64,000 nucleotides of DNA, from NCBI RefSeq assembly GCF_030053115.1, contig NZ_CP125619.1, forward strand, positions 5,975,001 through 6,039,000. Direction: 5' to 3'. The translations under genes and the position numbers were made by a program. This DNA is from Pseudomonas svalbardensis (GTDB lineage: Bacteria > Pseudomonadota > Gammaproteobacteria > Pseudomonadales > Pseudomonadaceae). The notes below the pieces were generated by a model. That model did not search any database, had not been told where the DNA came from, and saw only the letters and a program-made list of their open reading frames with translations. Below are positions 8,665 through 18,813 of this stretch, in pieces (the stretch's first letter is position 1; every line of letters begins with the position of its first letter).

Positions 8665-8773
8665 GGCTGACAGGAGACGCGAATACCTCCTAAGTGCGAT
8701 GGCCTTATCGCCAAGCCGTGTTAAAACAGTGCCGCCAGGGATCTGCTGCCACTCATAACAACAAGGAACCACC

Positions 8774-11173
8774 ATGAAACGTAGCCTGACCGTTCTCGCC
8801 CTGCTGATTGTCGCACTCGCCGCAGGTGCCGGCGGGTACGTCTACAGCAAGCAGCCGACACGCCAGGGCATGGTGGAGCTGCAACACCTGCAAGGTTCGG
8901 TCACCGTGCGCTACGACGAGCGCGGCATCCCGCACATCCGCGCCGAGAACGAAACCGACCTGTACCGCGCCCTCGGGTACGTGCACGCCCAGGACCGGCT
9001 GTTTCAGATGGAAGTCCTGCGCCGCCTCGCCCGCGGCGAGCTGGCCGAGGTCCTGGGCCCGAAACTGCTCGACACTGACAAGCTGATGCGCAGTCTGCGC
9101 ATTCGTGAACGCGCCGAAACCTACCTGGCGAATCTGGACCAACAGTCGCCGACCTTTATCGCCATGCAAGCCTATCTGGACGGCATTAACCAGTATCAGG
9201 ACAGCCATCCAAAACCCGCAGAGTATGATGTTCTGGGCATCCCCAAACGCCCGTTCACTGCTCAGGACACCATCAGCATCGCCGGCTACATGGCCTACAG
9301 TTTTGCCGCAGCGTTTCGCACCGAACCGTTGCTGACCTACGTGCGCGATCAGTTGGGCGCCAACTACCTGAACGTCTTCGATCTCGACTGGCAGCCCAAA
9401 GGTGTGCTCAACGGCAGCACGCTGCCCCTCGCCAGCACCGACTGGAAAGACCTCAATACCCTCGCCCGCCTTAGCGAACACGCACTCGCCGACAACGGTT
9501 TGCCGCAGTTCGAGGGCAGCAACGCCTGGGTCGTCTCTGGAGGCCGAACCAAAAGCGGCAAACCGCTGTTGGCCGGCGACCCGCATATCCGCTTTTCCGC
9601 GCCGTCGGTGTGGTACGAAGCGCACCTCTCGGCGCCGGGTTTCGAGCTCTACGGCCACTATCAGGCATTGATGCCGTTCGCCTCTCTCGGGATGAACCGC
9701 GACTTCGGCTGGAGCATCACCATGTTCCAGAACGACGACCTCGATCTGATCGCCGAAAAGGTCAACCCGGACAACCCCAATCAGGTCTGGTATCGCGGCA
9801 AGTGGGTGGACATGGTGACCAGCGAACAGCAGATCGCGGTCAAGGGCCAGGCACCGGTAACACTGGTGCTGCGCCAGTCGCCCCACGGCCCGATCGTCAA
9901 CGATGCGTTGGGCAGCGGCGTCGGCAAAACGCCGATCGCCATGTGGTGGGGTTTTCTCGAAAGCCAGAATCCGATCCTTGAGGGCTTCTATCAGCTCAAC
10001 CGCGCCGACACCCTGGCCAAGGCGCGCAGTGCCTCCGCAAAGGTTCAGGCGCCGGGCCTGAACATCGTCTGGGCCAACGCCAAGGGCGACATCGGCTGGT
10101 GGGCAGCGGCGCAACTGCCAAAACGTCCGGCGGGTGTGCATCCGGGGTTCATCCTCGATGGCAGCACCGCCGACGCGGATAAGGAAGGTTTTTACCCGTT
10201 CAGCGCCAACCCACAGGAAGAGAACCCGGCACGCGGTTACATCGTCTCGGCCAACTTCCAGCCGGTGTCGCCGACCGGCATGGAGATTCCCGGTTACTAC
10301 AACCTGGCCGATCGAGGTCAGCAGCTCAATCGTCAGCTCAGCGACAAAACCATCAAGTGGGATCTGGACGCCAGCCAGAAGCTGCAACTGGGCACCACCA
10401 CCGCCTACGGCCCGCGCTTGCTGGCGCCGTTGTTGCCCGTACTGCGTGAAGGGGTGAGCGATCCCGCCGAACTCAAACTGGTTGAGCAACTGGCCCAATG
10501 GAAAGGCGACTACCCGCTCGACTCCACCAGCGCCACGCTGTTCAACCAGTTCCTGTTCAACCTGGCTGACGCAACGATGCGAGATGAACTGGGCAATGAC
10601 TTCTTCGAGACTTTGCTGTCGACCCGGGTGATTGATTCCGCACTGCCTCGCCTGGCCGCGACTGCCGATTCGCCGTGGTGGGACAACCGCAACACCCTCG
10701 GCAAGGAAACCCGCGCCGATACGGTCAAGGTTGCGTGGCAGGCGAGCATTGCTCATCTCAAAACCACCCTCGGCGGCGATTTCGCGCAATGGCAGTGGGG
10801 CAAGGCGCACACGCTGACCCATGGCCATCCGCTGGGACAGCAAAAGCCGCTGGATCGTCTCTTCAATGTCGGCCCGTTCGCGGCGCCAGGCACTCACGAA
10901 GTGCCGAACAACCTTTCGGCGAAAATCGGTCCGGCGCCATGGCCAGTGACTTATGGTCCGTCGACCCGCCGCCTGATCGACTTCGCCGACCCGACCCACA
11001 GCCTGACCGTCAACCCGGTTGGCCAGAGTGGCGTACCGTTCGACAGCCACTATGACGACCAGGCTGAGGCGTATATCGAAGGGATCTACTACCAGGCGCA
11101 TCTCAATGAAGAAGAGGTTACGGCCAATACGCGGAGCACGTTGAAGCTGTTGCCGGCACGGGCTGCGCAGTAG
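8774..11173 (+). CDS. hacB: Penicillin acylase family Ntn-hydrolase, acyl-homoserine lactone acylase HacB-like
   Basis: 799 residues. A signal or anchor helix (4-24) is followed by the alpha chain, then the autoprocessing site at Gly248/Ser249 in FEGSNAWVVSG; Ser249 would become the N-terminal nucleophile of the beta chain. Further family marks are GIPHIRAENETDLYRALGYV, HAQDRLFQMEVLRR and MPFASLGMNRDFGWSITM. The family cleaves amide-linked acyl chains in the periplasm. The gene name comes from position as well as sequence: in PAO1, hacB (PA0305) lies between serA and the spu operon, as here. Activity on quorum-sensing lactones is inferred. The start has an AAGGAA site. Confidence 0.85.
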   Translation: MKRSLTVLALLIVALAAGAGGYVYSKQPTRQGMVELQHLQGSVTVRYDERGIPHIRAENETDLYRALGYVHAQDRLFQMEVLRRLARGELAEVLGPKLLDTDKLMRSLRIRERAETYLANLDQQSPTFIAMQAYLDGINQYQDSHPKPAEYDVLGIPKRPFTAQDTISIAGYMAYSFAAAFRTEPLLTYVRDQLGANYLNVFDLDWQPKGVLNGSTLPLASTDWKDLNTLARLSEHALADNGLPQFEGSNAWVVSGGRTKSGKPLLAGDPHIRFSAPSVWYEAHLSAPGFELYGHYQALMPFASLGMNRDFGWSITMFQNDDLDLIAEKVNPDNPNQVWYRGKWVDMVTSEQQIAVKGQAPVTLVLRQSPHGPIVNDALGSGVGKTPIAMWWGFLESQNPILEGFYQLNRADTLAKARSASAKVQAPGLNIVWANAKGDIGWWAAAQLPKRPAGVHPGFILDGSTADADKEGFYPFSANPQEENPARGYIVSANFQPVSPTGMEIPGYYNLADRGQQLNRQLSDKTIKWDLDASQKLQLGTTTAYGPRLLAPLLPVLREGVSDPAELKLVEQLAQWKGDYPLDSTSATLFNQFLFNLADATMRDELGNDFFETLLSTRVIDSALPRLAATADSPWWDNRNTLGKETRADTVKVAWQASIAHLKTTLGGDFAQWQWGKAHTLTHGHPLGQQKPLDRLFNVGPFAAPGTHEVPNNLSAKIGPAPWPVTYGPSTRRLIDFADPTHSLTVNPVGQSGVPFDSHYDDQAEAYIEGIYYQAHLNEEEVTANTRSTLKLLPARAAQ

Positions 11174-11197
11174 ATTTTTGTTGGCCGGGCTGACGCC

Positions 11198-11260
11198 TTC
11201 GCAGGCAAGCCCGCTCCCACAGGAGAATGCATTCCAATGTGTGCGGGCTTGCTCGCGAAG
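11198..11260. repeat. REP doublet 2
   Basis: Inverted arms CTTCGCAGGCAAGCCCGCTC and GTGCGGGCTTGCTCGCGAAG, somewhat diverged from the other copies, lie between hacB and the convergent regulator pseudogene. Confidence 0.85.
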
Positions 11261-11289
11261 AGGCCATCACAGGCAACAACAATGCCTGC

Positions 11290-12269
11290 TCAAACCATCG
11301 CCGCAAAGTTCAGCCTGAACTGCTGCGGCGTCACCCCCAGCCTGCGGTTGAACACACTGCGCATGTGCTGGGCATCGCGAAATCCGCACTGATAAGCCAC
11401 GGTCTTCAGCGGCGACTGGGTGCTTTCGAGCAGCACCCGCGCCGCATCCACTCTGGCCCGTTCAACGAATTCCGCCGGGGTGACTTTCGCCTCTTTGGCA
11501 AACACCCGGGAAAAGTTGCGGGCGCTCATGGTGGCGGCGTTGGCCAGGTCGGCAATTGTCAGGTCGCCCGTCAGGTTGGCCAACACGTAGAGCTGCACCA
11601 ACGCCACGGCAGAAGTGGGTTCGGCATGTGGCGTGAGGAATGGGCTGAACTGTGACTGCCCGCCCGAGCGCTGAGTGAACACCACCAATCGTTTTGCCAC
11701 ACTCAATGCGACTTCCGGCCCGTGATCCCTGGCCAGCAAGTACAGCGACAGATCAATCCCGGCCGTGACACCCGCCGAGGTGTAGAGCTCGCCGTCCTCC
11801 ACGTAAAGACGATCCGCCTCGACCTGAGTCGACGGGCACAACTGCGCCAGCGCCGCGGCGTCGCCCCAGTGGGTGGTCACCGTTCGCCCGTCCAGCAATC
11901 CGGCCCGGGCGAGCATGAACGCGCCGTTGCAGATCGAGCCAAAGCGTTGCGCCCGTGTGCAGGCATCGCGCAGCCAGGCATCGAAGGCCGCACCAAAATC
12001 CATGAACGGCAACCGCGGCCCACCGGCCACCGGCCACCGGCCACCAGCAGCAAGTCGTAAGGCTTCAGCGCTTCGCTGAAATGCCTATGGGCATTGAGTG
12101 ACAAACCGTTGGAACACGCCATCACCCCGCGCTCGACGCCAATCACCTCCAGTCGATAGTGATCTGCCGGCTCAAGGAAACGATTGGCTTCGCAAAACAC
12201 ATCCATGGGGCCGGTGACGTCCAGAGACTGGACGCCGGCGAAGACCACGATGGCAACGGTTTTACTCAT
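11290..12269 (-). pseudogene. GlxA/AraC-family transcriptional regulator, frameshifted by a heptamer repeat
   Basis: Two overlapping minus-strand frames are the halves of one regulator. The first (from ATG 12269, MSKTVAIVVFAGVQSLDVTG) is the start of a DJ-1/PfpI-like domain and reads to YDLLLVAGG. The second (11290-about 12030) resumes GGPRLPFMDFG, carries the conserved FGSICNGAF nucleophile-elbow region, and ends with a full two-helix AraC DNA-binding domain (LTIADLANAATMSARNFSRVF to RRLGVTPQQF). They are out of frame because of three tandem copies of a 7-bp unit at 12024-12044. With one copy the text reads LLVAGGPRLPF, exactly the family sequence. Everything else is intact, so inactivation is recent or reversible. 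Confidence 0.85.
12024..12044. repeat. Three tandem copies of heptamer CGGCCAC inside the GlxA-type gene
   Basis: On the coding strand the unit is GTGGCCG, directly followed by GTGGGCC. Two extra units add 14 bp, a +2 frame change. One or four units would keep the frame open. Confidence 0.9.
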
Positions 12270-12320
12270 GGCAAGATTCGCCTTCCAGGTATTGAAATGA
12301 AAGTCGGCCATCACACGATC

Positions 12321-12467
12321 TGTAGCAGCTGCCGAGCCCGCGAGGCTGCGTCCGGCTGCGCAGCAGTCTTAAACCCTACGCACGCGATTCACCTGAAAGA
12401 CCGCAGTGTCTTATTTCACGACTGCTTCGCAGCCGGACGCGGCCTCGCGGGCTCGGCAGCTGCTACA
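12321..12467. repeat. 147-bp long inverted repeat (TGTAGCAGCTGCCGA family), copy 1
   Basis: The arms TGTAGCAGCTGCCGAGCCCG and CGGGCTCGGCAGCTGCTACA are perfect inverses, and the pairing continues with little loss through the GCGTCCGGCTGCG segment. The centre is about 65 bp. The end motif TGTAGCAGCTGCCG recurs at 17411-17509, so this is a second dispersed palindrome family, distinct from the GTGGGAGCG REPs. The remaining sequence to 12649 shows no gene; it should hold the promoter of the HD-domain remnant. Confidence 0.85.
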
Positions 12468-12649
12468 GGGTATGCGTGCATCCCGGATATCTGGTTCAAC
12501 CCTAGTCAATCCGCGACCAACAAGCGAGTTGGCGCGATATGCATGCTCATTGGCCGGGATCGCAGCTATGGATCGATTGTCCGGTTTCGGGGGCGCGGAC
12601 AGACTGCCCCCATCAGCGCCGCCACGGCGTTCCCCATGAGGACAGCACC

Positions 12650-12986
12650 ATGAGCAGCACCATCGCCGGTATCAAAATCCCCGCCAGCGCGTGTGCCGCA
12701 ACACCTGCGGCCTAACGTAGCGTTAGTCACTGCCGGCGTTGAAATGGATGTGCTGGGCATCGATTACGCAGCGTTCCCCAGCGCGCAACGCGAAGAAGTG
12801 GTGCATGCCCACCCACGTGGCGAAGGGTTCAAGGAGTGCATCCTGTGTGCGTTCGCCAATGGCTTCAAACACAAGCCGGACACCACTTTTGGCACCGTAA
12901 ACGCGGATGTGCTGGTCGACAGCGAGCCTGGCTTCAAACCGATGAACTTCGTCGAGATCATCCGCAAGTCGCCTTGGGTGGCATAA
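12650..12986 (+). pseudogene. HD-domain protein (cyanamide-hydratase-like), internally deleted
   Basis: An ATG at 12650 with GAGGA upstream starts MSSTIAGIKIPASA, the typical N-terminus of a family of HD phosphohydrolase-like proteins, but after about 20 codons the frame stops. In another frame the C-terminal half follows at once: VPQHLRPNVALVTAGVEMDV, AQREEVVHAHPRG and a C-terminal FVEIIRKSPW. The region with the metal-binding His and Asp residues (usual HHSRRVF and FHDLG blocks) is missing. An out-of-frame deletion of roughly 300 bp is the simplest explanation. GlxA-type regulators often stand next to such genes, and here both partners are broken. Confidence 0.75.
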
Positions 12987-12991
12987 ACCAA

Positions 12992-13111
12992 TGTGGGAGC
13001 GGCGGTGCGACGATTCGACTTGCTCGCGAAAGCGGTGTGTCAGTCAACATGGATGTTGAATGTCAGTCCGTCTTCGCGAGCAAGTCGAATCGTCGCACCG
13101 CAGCTCCCACA
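12992..13111. repeat. REP doublet 3, long-arm variant
   Basis: The arms carry an extra segment between GTGGGAGC and TTGCTCGCGAA (CGGTGCGACGATTCGAC), and this insert is mirrored in the partner arm (GTCGAATCGTCGCACCG). Both arms therefore changed together, as expected if doublets move or convert as units. Confidence 0.9.
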
Positions 13112-13117
13112 ATGGAT

Positions 13118-13149
13118 TTGGGTTGGCCACACAAATGTGGTCAACCCAA
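13118..13149 (-). terminator. Hairpin downstream of spuH
   Basis: TTGGGTTGGCCACA and TGTGGTCAACCCAA form a stem with one mismatch and a four-base loop just after the end of the spu operon. There is no long T run, so its use as terminator is likely but not certain. Confidence 0.5.
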
Positions 13150-13157
13150 CATCAAGC

Positions 13158-14051
13158 TCAAGCAGCTTCCGGCGCCTGCTGGGCGCGACGTACGTCCGGT
13201 TGTTTCCAGGAGTCGGCTGCGCTTTCTTCGATCGCCTGCTGGATTGCACGCTTGCGCGCTTCTTCGGCACGGCGGCTGAAGAACCAGACCAGGAAGGTCA
13301 TCAGCGATACCGCCAGCAGAATCAGGCTGGCCACGGCGTTGATCTCGGGTTTCACGCCCAGACGCACCGCCGAGAACACTTCCATCGGCAGGGTCGTGGA
13401 ACCCGGACCCGATACGAAGCTCGCCAACACCAGGTCATCCAGCGACAGGGCGAAGGACATCATGCCACCGGCCCCCAGGGATGGCGCGATCATCGGAATG
13501 GTGATCAGGAAGAACACCTTCCACGGCTTCGCACCGAGGTCCATGGCCGCCTCTTCGATGGACAGGTCAAGCTCGCGCAAACGCGCCGATACCACCACCG
13601 CCACATAGGCTGAACAGAAGGTCGTGTGGGCGATCCAGATGGTGACGAGGCCGCGTTCCTGCGGCCAGCCAATCATCTGCGCCATGGCGACGAACAGCAG
13701 CAACAGCGACAGACCGGTGATTACTTCAGGCATCACCAGCGGCGCGGTGACCAGGCCACCGAACAGCGTGCGACCCTTGAAGTGGGTGATACGGGTCAGC
13801 ACGAATGCCGCCAACGTACCCAGCGCCACCGCCGCCACCGCCGTGTAGCAAGCGATTTCCAGCGAGCGCACCACCGACCCCATCAACTGGGTGTTGTCCA
13901 TCAACCCGACGTACCACTTGATCGACCAACCGCCCCACACCGTCACCAGTTTCGAGGCGTTGAACGAGTAGATCACCAGGATCAGCATCGGCGCGTAGAT
14001 GAACAGCAAACCCGCTACCAGCATGAAACTCGAAAAACGGAAGCGCTTCAT
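13158..14051 (-). CDS. spuH: Polyamine ABC transporter permease SpuH
   Basis: 297 residues with six predicted membrane helices and the EAA-type loop (EEAAMDLGAKPWKVFFLITIP) that contacts the ATPase SpuF. It corresponds to PotI/PotC of the E. coli putrescine/spermidine systems. It is the last gene of spuABCDEFGH, and its ATG overlaps the spuG stop by 4 bp (ATGA), so translation is coupled. With SpuG it forms the inner-membrane channel for putrescine and spermidine delivered by SpuD and SpuE. The C-terminal tail after residue 265 is charged and cytoplasmic. Confidence 0.94.
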   Translation of the reverse strand: MKRFRFSSFMLVAGLLFIYAPMLILVIYSFNASKLVTVWGGWSIKWYVGLMDNTQLMGSVVRSLEIACYTAVAAVALGTLAAFVLTRITHFKGRTLFGGLVTAPLVMPEVITGLSLLLLFVAMAQMIGWPQERGLVTIWIAHTTFCSAYVAVVVSARLRELDLSIEEAAMDLGAKPWKVFFLITIPMIAPSLGAGGMMSFALSLDDLVLASFVSGPGSTTLPMEVFSAVRLGVKPEINAVASLILLAVSLMTFLVWFFSRRAEEARKRAIQQAIEESAADSWKQPDVRRAQQAPEAA

Positions 14052-14968
14052 TCCTTGCCCTCCATTTCTTTGGCCTGACTACGGTTGAACAGGATGATCG
14101 GCACAATCAGGATCAACAACATCACCACTGCCAGGGCAGAGGCCACCGGCCAGTCACGGTTGTTGAAGAACTCTTGCCAGAGCACTTTACCGATCATGAG
14201 GGTTTCCGGACCGCCGAGCAGTTCCGGGATCACGAACTCGCCCACCACCGGAATGAACACCAGCATGCAACCGGCGACGATGCCGTTCTTGGACAGCGGA
14301 ATGGTGATCTTCCAGAAGCTGTTGAAGGTGCTCGAACCCAGATCGGACGCGGCTTCCAGCAAACTGTTGTCGTGCTTCACCAGGTTGGCATAGAGCGGCA
14401 GGATCATGAACGGCAGGTACGAATACACCACGCCGATATACACGGCGAGGTTGGTGTTGAGGATCTGCAGCGGTTCGTCGATCCAGCCCATGGTCATCAG
14501 GAAACCGTTGAGCAAACCGTTGTTGCTGAGGATGCCCATCCACGCATACACGCGGATCAGGATCGCGGTCCAGGTCGGCATCATGATCAGCAGCACCAGC
14601 ACCGTCTGCATCTCTTTACGGGCGCTGGCAATGGCGTAGGCCATCGGGTAACCGATCAGCAAACAGAGGATGGTGCTGATCAGCGCCATCTTCAACGAAC
14701 CGAGGTACGCGGCGATGTACAACTCGTCACCGGCGAGCATCGCGTAGTTGCCGAGGTTGAGCAGCACCTGCAGCTTCTGCTCGACGAAGCTATAGATCTC
14801 GGTGTACGGCGGAATGGCCACGTCGGCTTCGGCGAAGCTGATCTTCAGAACAATGAAGAACGGCAACATGAAGAACATGAACAGCCAAATGAACGGAACC
14901 CCGATGACCAGCTGACGGCCGCCGGGAATTATTCGATTGAGGCGGCGTTTGAATTTGCGCATGTTCAT
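14048..14968 (-). CDS. spuG: Polyamine ABC transporter permease SpuG
   Basis: The ATG at 14968 overlaps the spuF stop (ATGA), which decides the start over the longer open frame to 15001. The 306-residue product (MNMRKFKRRLNRIIPGG) has a positively charged cytoplasmic N-terminus, six membrane helices and the EAA loop EAASDLGSSTFNSFWKITIPL. It pairs with SpuH. In the PotH/PotI-like family the first permease has the longer first periplasmic loop, as seen here (EADVAIPPYTEIY onward). Confidence 0.94.
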   Translation of the reverse strand: MNMRKFKRRLNRIIPGGRQLVIGVPFIWLFMFFMLPFFIVLKISFAEADVAIPPYTEIYSFVEQKLQVLLNLGNYAMLAGDELYIAAYLGSLKMALISTILCLLIGYPMAYAIASARKEMQTVLVLLIMMPTWTAILIRVYAWMGILSNNGLLNGFLMTMGWIDEPLQILNTNLAVYIGVVYSYLPFMILPLYANLVKHDNSLLEAASDLGSSTFNSFWKITIPLSKNGIVAGCMLVFIPVVGEFVIPELLGGPETLMIGKVLWQEFFNNRDWPVASALAVVMLLILIVPIILFNRSQAKEMEGKE

Positions 14969-16107
14969 GAGCGAAGTACCACGCCGCTGTCGTCTTCCCA
15001 ATACACGTAAACCTGGTCACCCCAGGTTGGGCGCTGGCCACGGCGCTCGGCGTTGGCGACGAAAGACTGGACGATCTTGCCGCTCGGCAGTTCGACGTAG
15101 AACACCGAGTGGCCACCGAGGTAGGCGATGTCGTGCACCTTGCCGCTAGACCAGTTGTATTCGCAGGTCGGCATGGTCGGCGTCACCAGCAGTTTTTCCG
15201 GACGGATCGCGTAGGTCACGGATTTGTCCTGCACCGACGTGCTGATGCCGTGGCCCACGTAAATCTGGCGGTCCAGGTCCTTGCAGGTAATGGTCGCGTG
15301 ACCTTCGGCGTCGTCGATCACTTCACCGTCGAAGATGTTGACGTTGCCGATGAACTCGCAGACCAGACGGCTGGTCGGGGTTTCGTAGATGTCGATCGGG
15401 CTGCCGATCTGGGCGATCCAGCCCAAGTGCATGATCGCGATGCGCTCGGCCATGGTCATGGCTTCTTCCTGGTCGTGGGTCACCATGACGCAGGTTACGC
15501 CGACCCGCTCGATGATCTCGACAAGCTCAAGCTGCATTTGCGAACGCAGCTTCTTGTCCAGAGCACCCATCGGTTCGTCGAGCAGCAACAGCTTCGGTCG
15601 CTTGGCCAAAGAACGCGCCAGGGCCACACGCTGACGCTGGCCACCGGACAACTGATGCGGCTTGCGCTTGGCGTACTGGCTCATCTGTACCAGCTTGAGC
15701 ATGTCGGCCACGCGCGCATCGACTTCAGCGGCGGGAAGCTTGTCCTGCTTGAGGCCGAACGCGATGTTCTGCGCCACGGTCATGTGCGGGAACAAGGCGT
15801 AGGACTGGAACATCATGTTGATCGGCCGCTCGTACGGCGGCATGTCGGTGATGTCTACGCCATCGAGGAAAATGCGCCCCTCCGTGGGCCGTTCGAAGCC
15901 TGCGAGCATGCGCAGCAACGTGGATTTGCCCGATCCCGAACCGCCGAGCAGGGCGAAAATCTCGCCTTTCTTGATTTCCAGGGACACATCGTCCACGGCA
16001 ATCGTCTCGTCGAACTTCTTCGTGACCCGGTCGATTTTGACCAACACCTGTTTAGGTGATTGGTCGCCCTCGAGGGCTTTCTTATAGGCGCCGGAGGCAA
16101 CTGCCAT
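14965..16107 (-). CDS. spuF: Polyamine ABC transporter ATPase SpuF
   Basis: 380 residues. Walker A GGSGSGKST at 55-63, Q-loop MMFQSYALFPHM, signature LSGGQ at 153-157, Walker B LLLLDEP at 173-179 and the H-loop VTHDQEEA are all intact. A C-terminal TOBE_2-type beta domain covers about 285-375. The protein energises polyamine uptake from the cytoplasmic face. A gap of 74 bp separates it from spuE; stop and start overlap those of spuG. Confidence 0.95.
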   Translation of the reverse strand: MAVASGAYKKALEGDQSPKQVLVKIDRVTKKFDETIAVDDVSLEIKKGEIFALLGGSGSGKSTLLRMLAGFERPTEGRIFLDGVDITDMPPYERPINMMFQSYALFPHMTVAQNIAFGLKQDKLPAAEVDARVADMLKLVQMSQYAKRKPHQLSGGQRQRVALARSLAKRPKLLLLDEPMGALDKKLRSQMQLELVEIIERVGVTCVMVTHDQEEAMTMAERIAIMHLGWIAQIGSPIDIYETPTSRLVCEFIGNVNIFDGEVIDDAEGHATITCKDLDRQIYVGHGISTSVQDKSVTYAIRPEKLLVTPTMPTCEYNWSSGKVHDIAYLGGHSVFYVELPSGKIVQSFVANAERRGQRPTWGDQVYVYWEDDSGVVLRS

Positions 16108-16181
16108 TTACGAAACTCCCAGAAAAAAAGAGTGCAGTTCGCTCAAGGTGAGCCAACCTTGGATAATTTGAGCCTTTTTAG

Positions 16182-17321
<1,140 letters not shown>

Positions 17322-17410
17322 TTACATGACAGCCATGGCTGCCTGGCAACAAAACCGGCGCGCAACTTACCCTCGAAAAACCGTTCCAGCAAAACTTTTA
17401 TGCAGATACC

Positions 17411-17509
17411 TGTAGCAGCTGCCGAAGGCTGCGTTCAACTGCGAAGCCGTTGTGCTGTCGAAAAGCGGAGGTCCTTCGGACCTCAACACAGCCTGCGGCA
17501 GCTGCTACA
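17411..17509. repeat. Long inverted repeat (TGTAGCAGCTGCCG family), copy 2, between spuD and spuE
   Basis: The ends TGTAGCAGCTGCCGAAGGCTG and CAGCCTGCGGCAGCTGCTACA are inverted. A smaller internal palindrome GGTCCTTCGGACC sits off-centre at about 17470-17483. It lies inside the spu operon, where an RNA hairpin could change the ratio of SpuE to SpuD. Confidence 0.8.
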
Positions 17510-17518
17510 GGGTTTTAC

Positions 17519-18631
17519 TTACTTACCGGATTTGATCTTGGTCCAACTGCGAGTCAGGATCCGCTGGGTCGCGGCCGGCAAGTCGGCAATCGCGTACAGC
17601 TTGGCCAGCACGTCTGCCGGCGGGTAGATGCCTGGGTCGGCGGTGATTTCTTTATCGACCAATGCGGTGGCCGCCGCGTTACCGTTCGGGAAGCGTACGG
17701 CGTTGGTGATTTCAGCCATGATTTCCGGCTTCTGCAGGAAGGTCATGAACTTGTAGGCGCCTTCGACGTTTTCGGCATCTTTAGGGATGGCGACCATGTC
17801 GTAGAAGCTGCCTGCACCTTCTTTCGGAATGTTGTAGCTGACTTTCACCTTGTCACCGGCTTCAGCCGCGCGGGACTTGGCCTGGTAGATGTCACCCGAG
17901 TAACCGACGGCCACGCAGATGTTGCCGTTGGCCAGGTCGGAGATGTACTTGGACGAGTGGAAGTAGCCCACCGAAGGACGAATCTTCAGGAACAGTGCTT
18001 CGGCTTCGGCCAGTTGTTTTTTGTCCTGGCTGTCGGTTGGATAGCCCAGGTAGTGCAACGCCACCGGAATCATCTCGGTTGGCGAATCGAGGAAACTGAT
18101 ACCGCATGACTTCAACTTGGCAGCGTTTTCAGGTTTGAAGAGCAGGTCCCAGGAATTGGTCGGTGCATCGGCACCCAGTGCAGCCTTGACCTTCTCGGCG
18201 TTGAAGCCGATGCCGATCGACCCCCACATGTACGGGAAAGCGTGTTCGTTGCCCGGGTCGCTCACCGATACTGCTTTAAGCAGGTCAGGGTTCAGGTTCT
18301 TCCAGTTAGGCAGCTTGGACTTGTCGAGCTTCTGGTAAACGCCAGCCTTGATTTGCTTGGCCAGGAAGTTGTTCGACGGTACGACGATGTCGTAGCCGGA
18401 CTTGCCTGCCAGCAACTTGGCTTCCAGGGTTTCGTTACTGTCGAATACGTCGTAAACAACCTTGATTCCCGACTCGGCTTCGAACTTCTTGACGGTATCC
18501 GGTGCGATGTAATCGGACCAGTTGTACACGTGAAGAACCTTGTCGTCCGCCTGAGCTGCGCCCACCATCACGCCCATCAGGGACATGGCGAGGAGGGTCT
18601 TGCCAGCTATCTTCATACCTAATGCCTTCAT
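17519..18631 (-). CDS. spuD: Putrescine-binding periplasmic protein SpuD
   Basis: 370 residues with a good RBS (GGAGC) before the ATG. Signal peptide to about AQADD. The mature protein opens [17 protein letters not shown] and keeps [22 protein letters not shown], the PotF-like fold of family 1 polyamine receptors. The final [12 protein letters not shown] is shared with SpuE, showing the two arose by duplication. It sits directly downstream of spuC and delivers putrescine to SpuGH. Confidence 0.93.
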   Translation of the reverse strand: MKALGMKIAGKTLLAMSLMGVMVGAAQADDKVLHVYNWSDYIAPDTVKKFEAESGIKVVYDVFDSNETLEAKLLAGKSGYDIVVPSNNFLAKQIKAGVYQKLDKSKLPNWKNLNPDLLKAVSVSDPGNEHAFPYMWGSIGIGFNAEKVKAALGADAPTNSWDLLFKPENAAKLKSCGISFLDSPTEMIPVALHYLGYPTDSQDKKQLAEAEALFLKIRPSVGYFHSSKYISDLANGNICVAVGYSGDIYQAKSRAAEAGDKVKVSYNIPKEGAGSFYDMVAIPKDAENVEGAYKFMTFLQKPEIMAEITNAVRFPNGNAAATALVDKEITADPGIYPPADVLAKLYAIADLPAATQRILTRSWTKIKSGK

Positions 18632-18813
18632 GGGTAATGCTCCAATTTTTCTTCTTAACCACGTTCTTGTTAACCAAGAGCCAGCGGCCTATTCCTGGGC
18701 AACTAAAACAACCGGTAGTCTGGCAAGATCCAAGGCAGGCTTTCAAGGAAAGACCCATCCTTTGTTTGCGCTGAGCGAAATGCGAACTTCACACCCCGCT
18801 CAGAGCCTAGCAC

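Noticed and set aside
8753..11101. 782-codon open frame on the minus strand opposite the acylase gene
   Set aside because: It mirrors the third-position GC bias of hacB, has low-complexity Arg/Val/Gln-rich content, no recognisable domain and no RBS; the acylase frame shows all family motifs.
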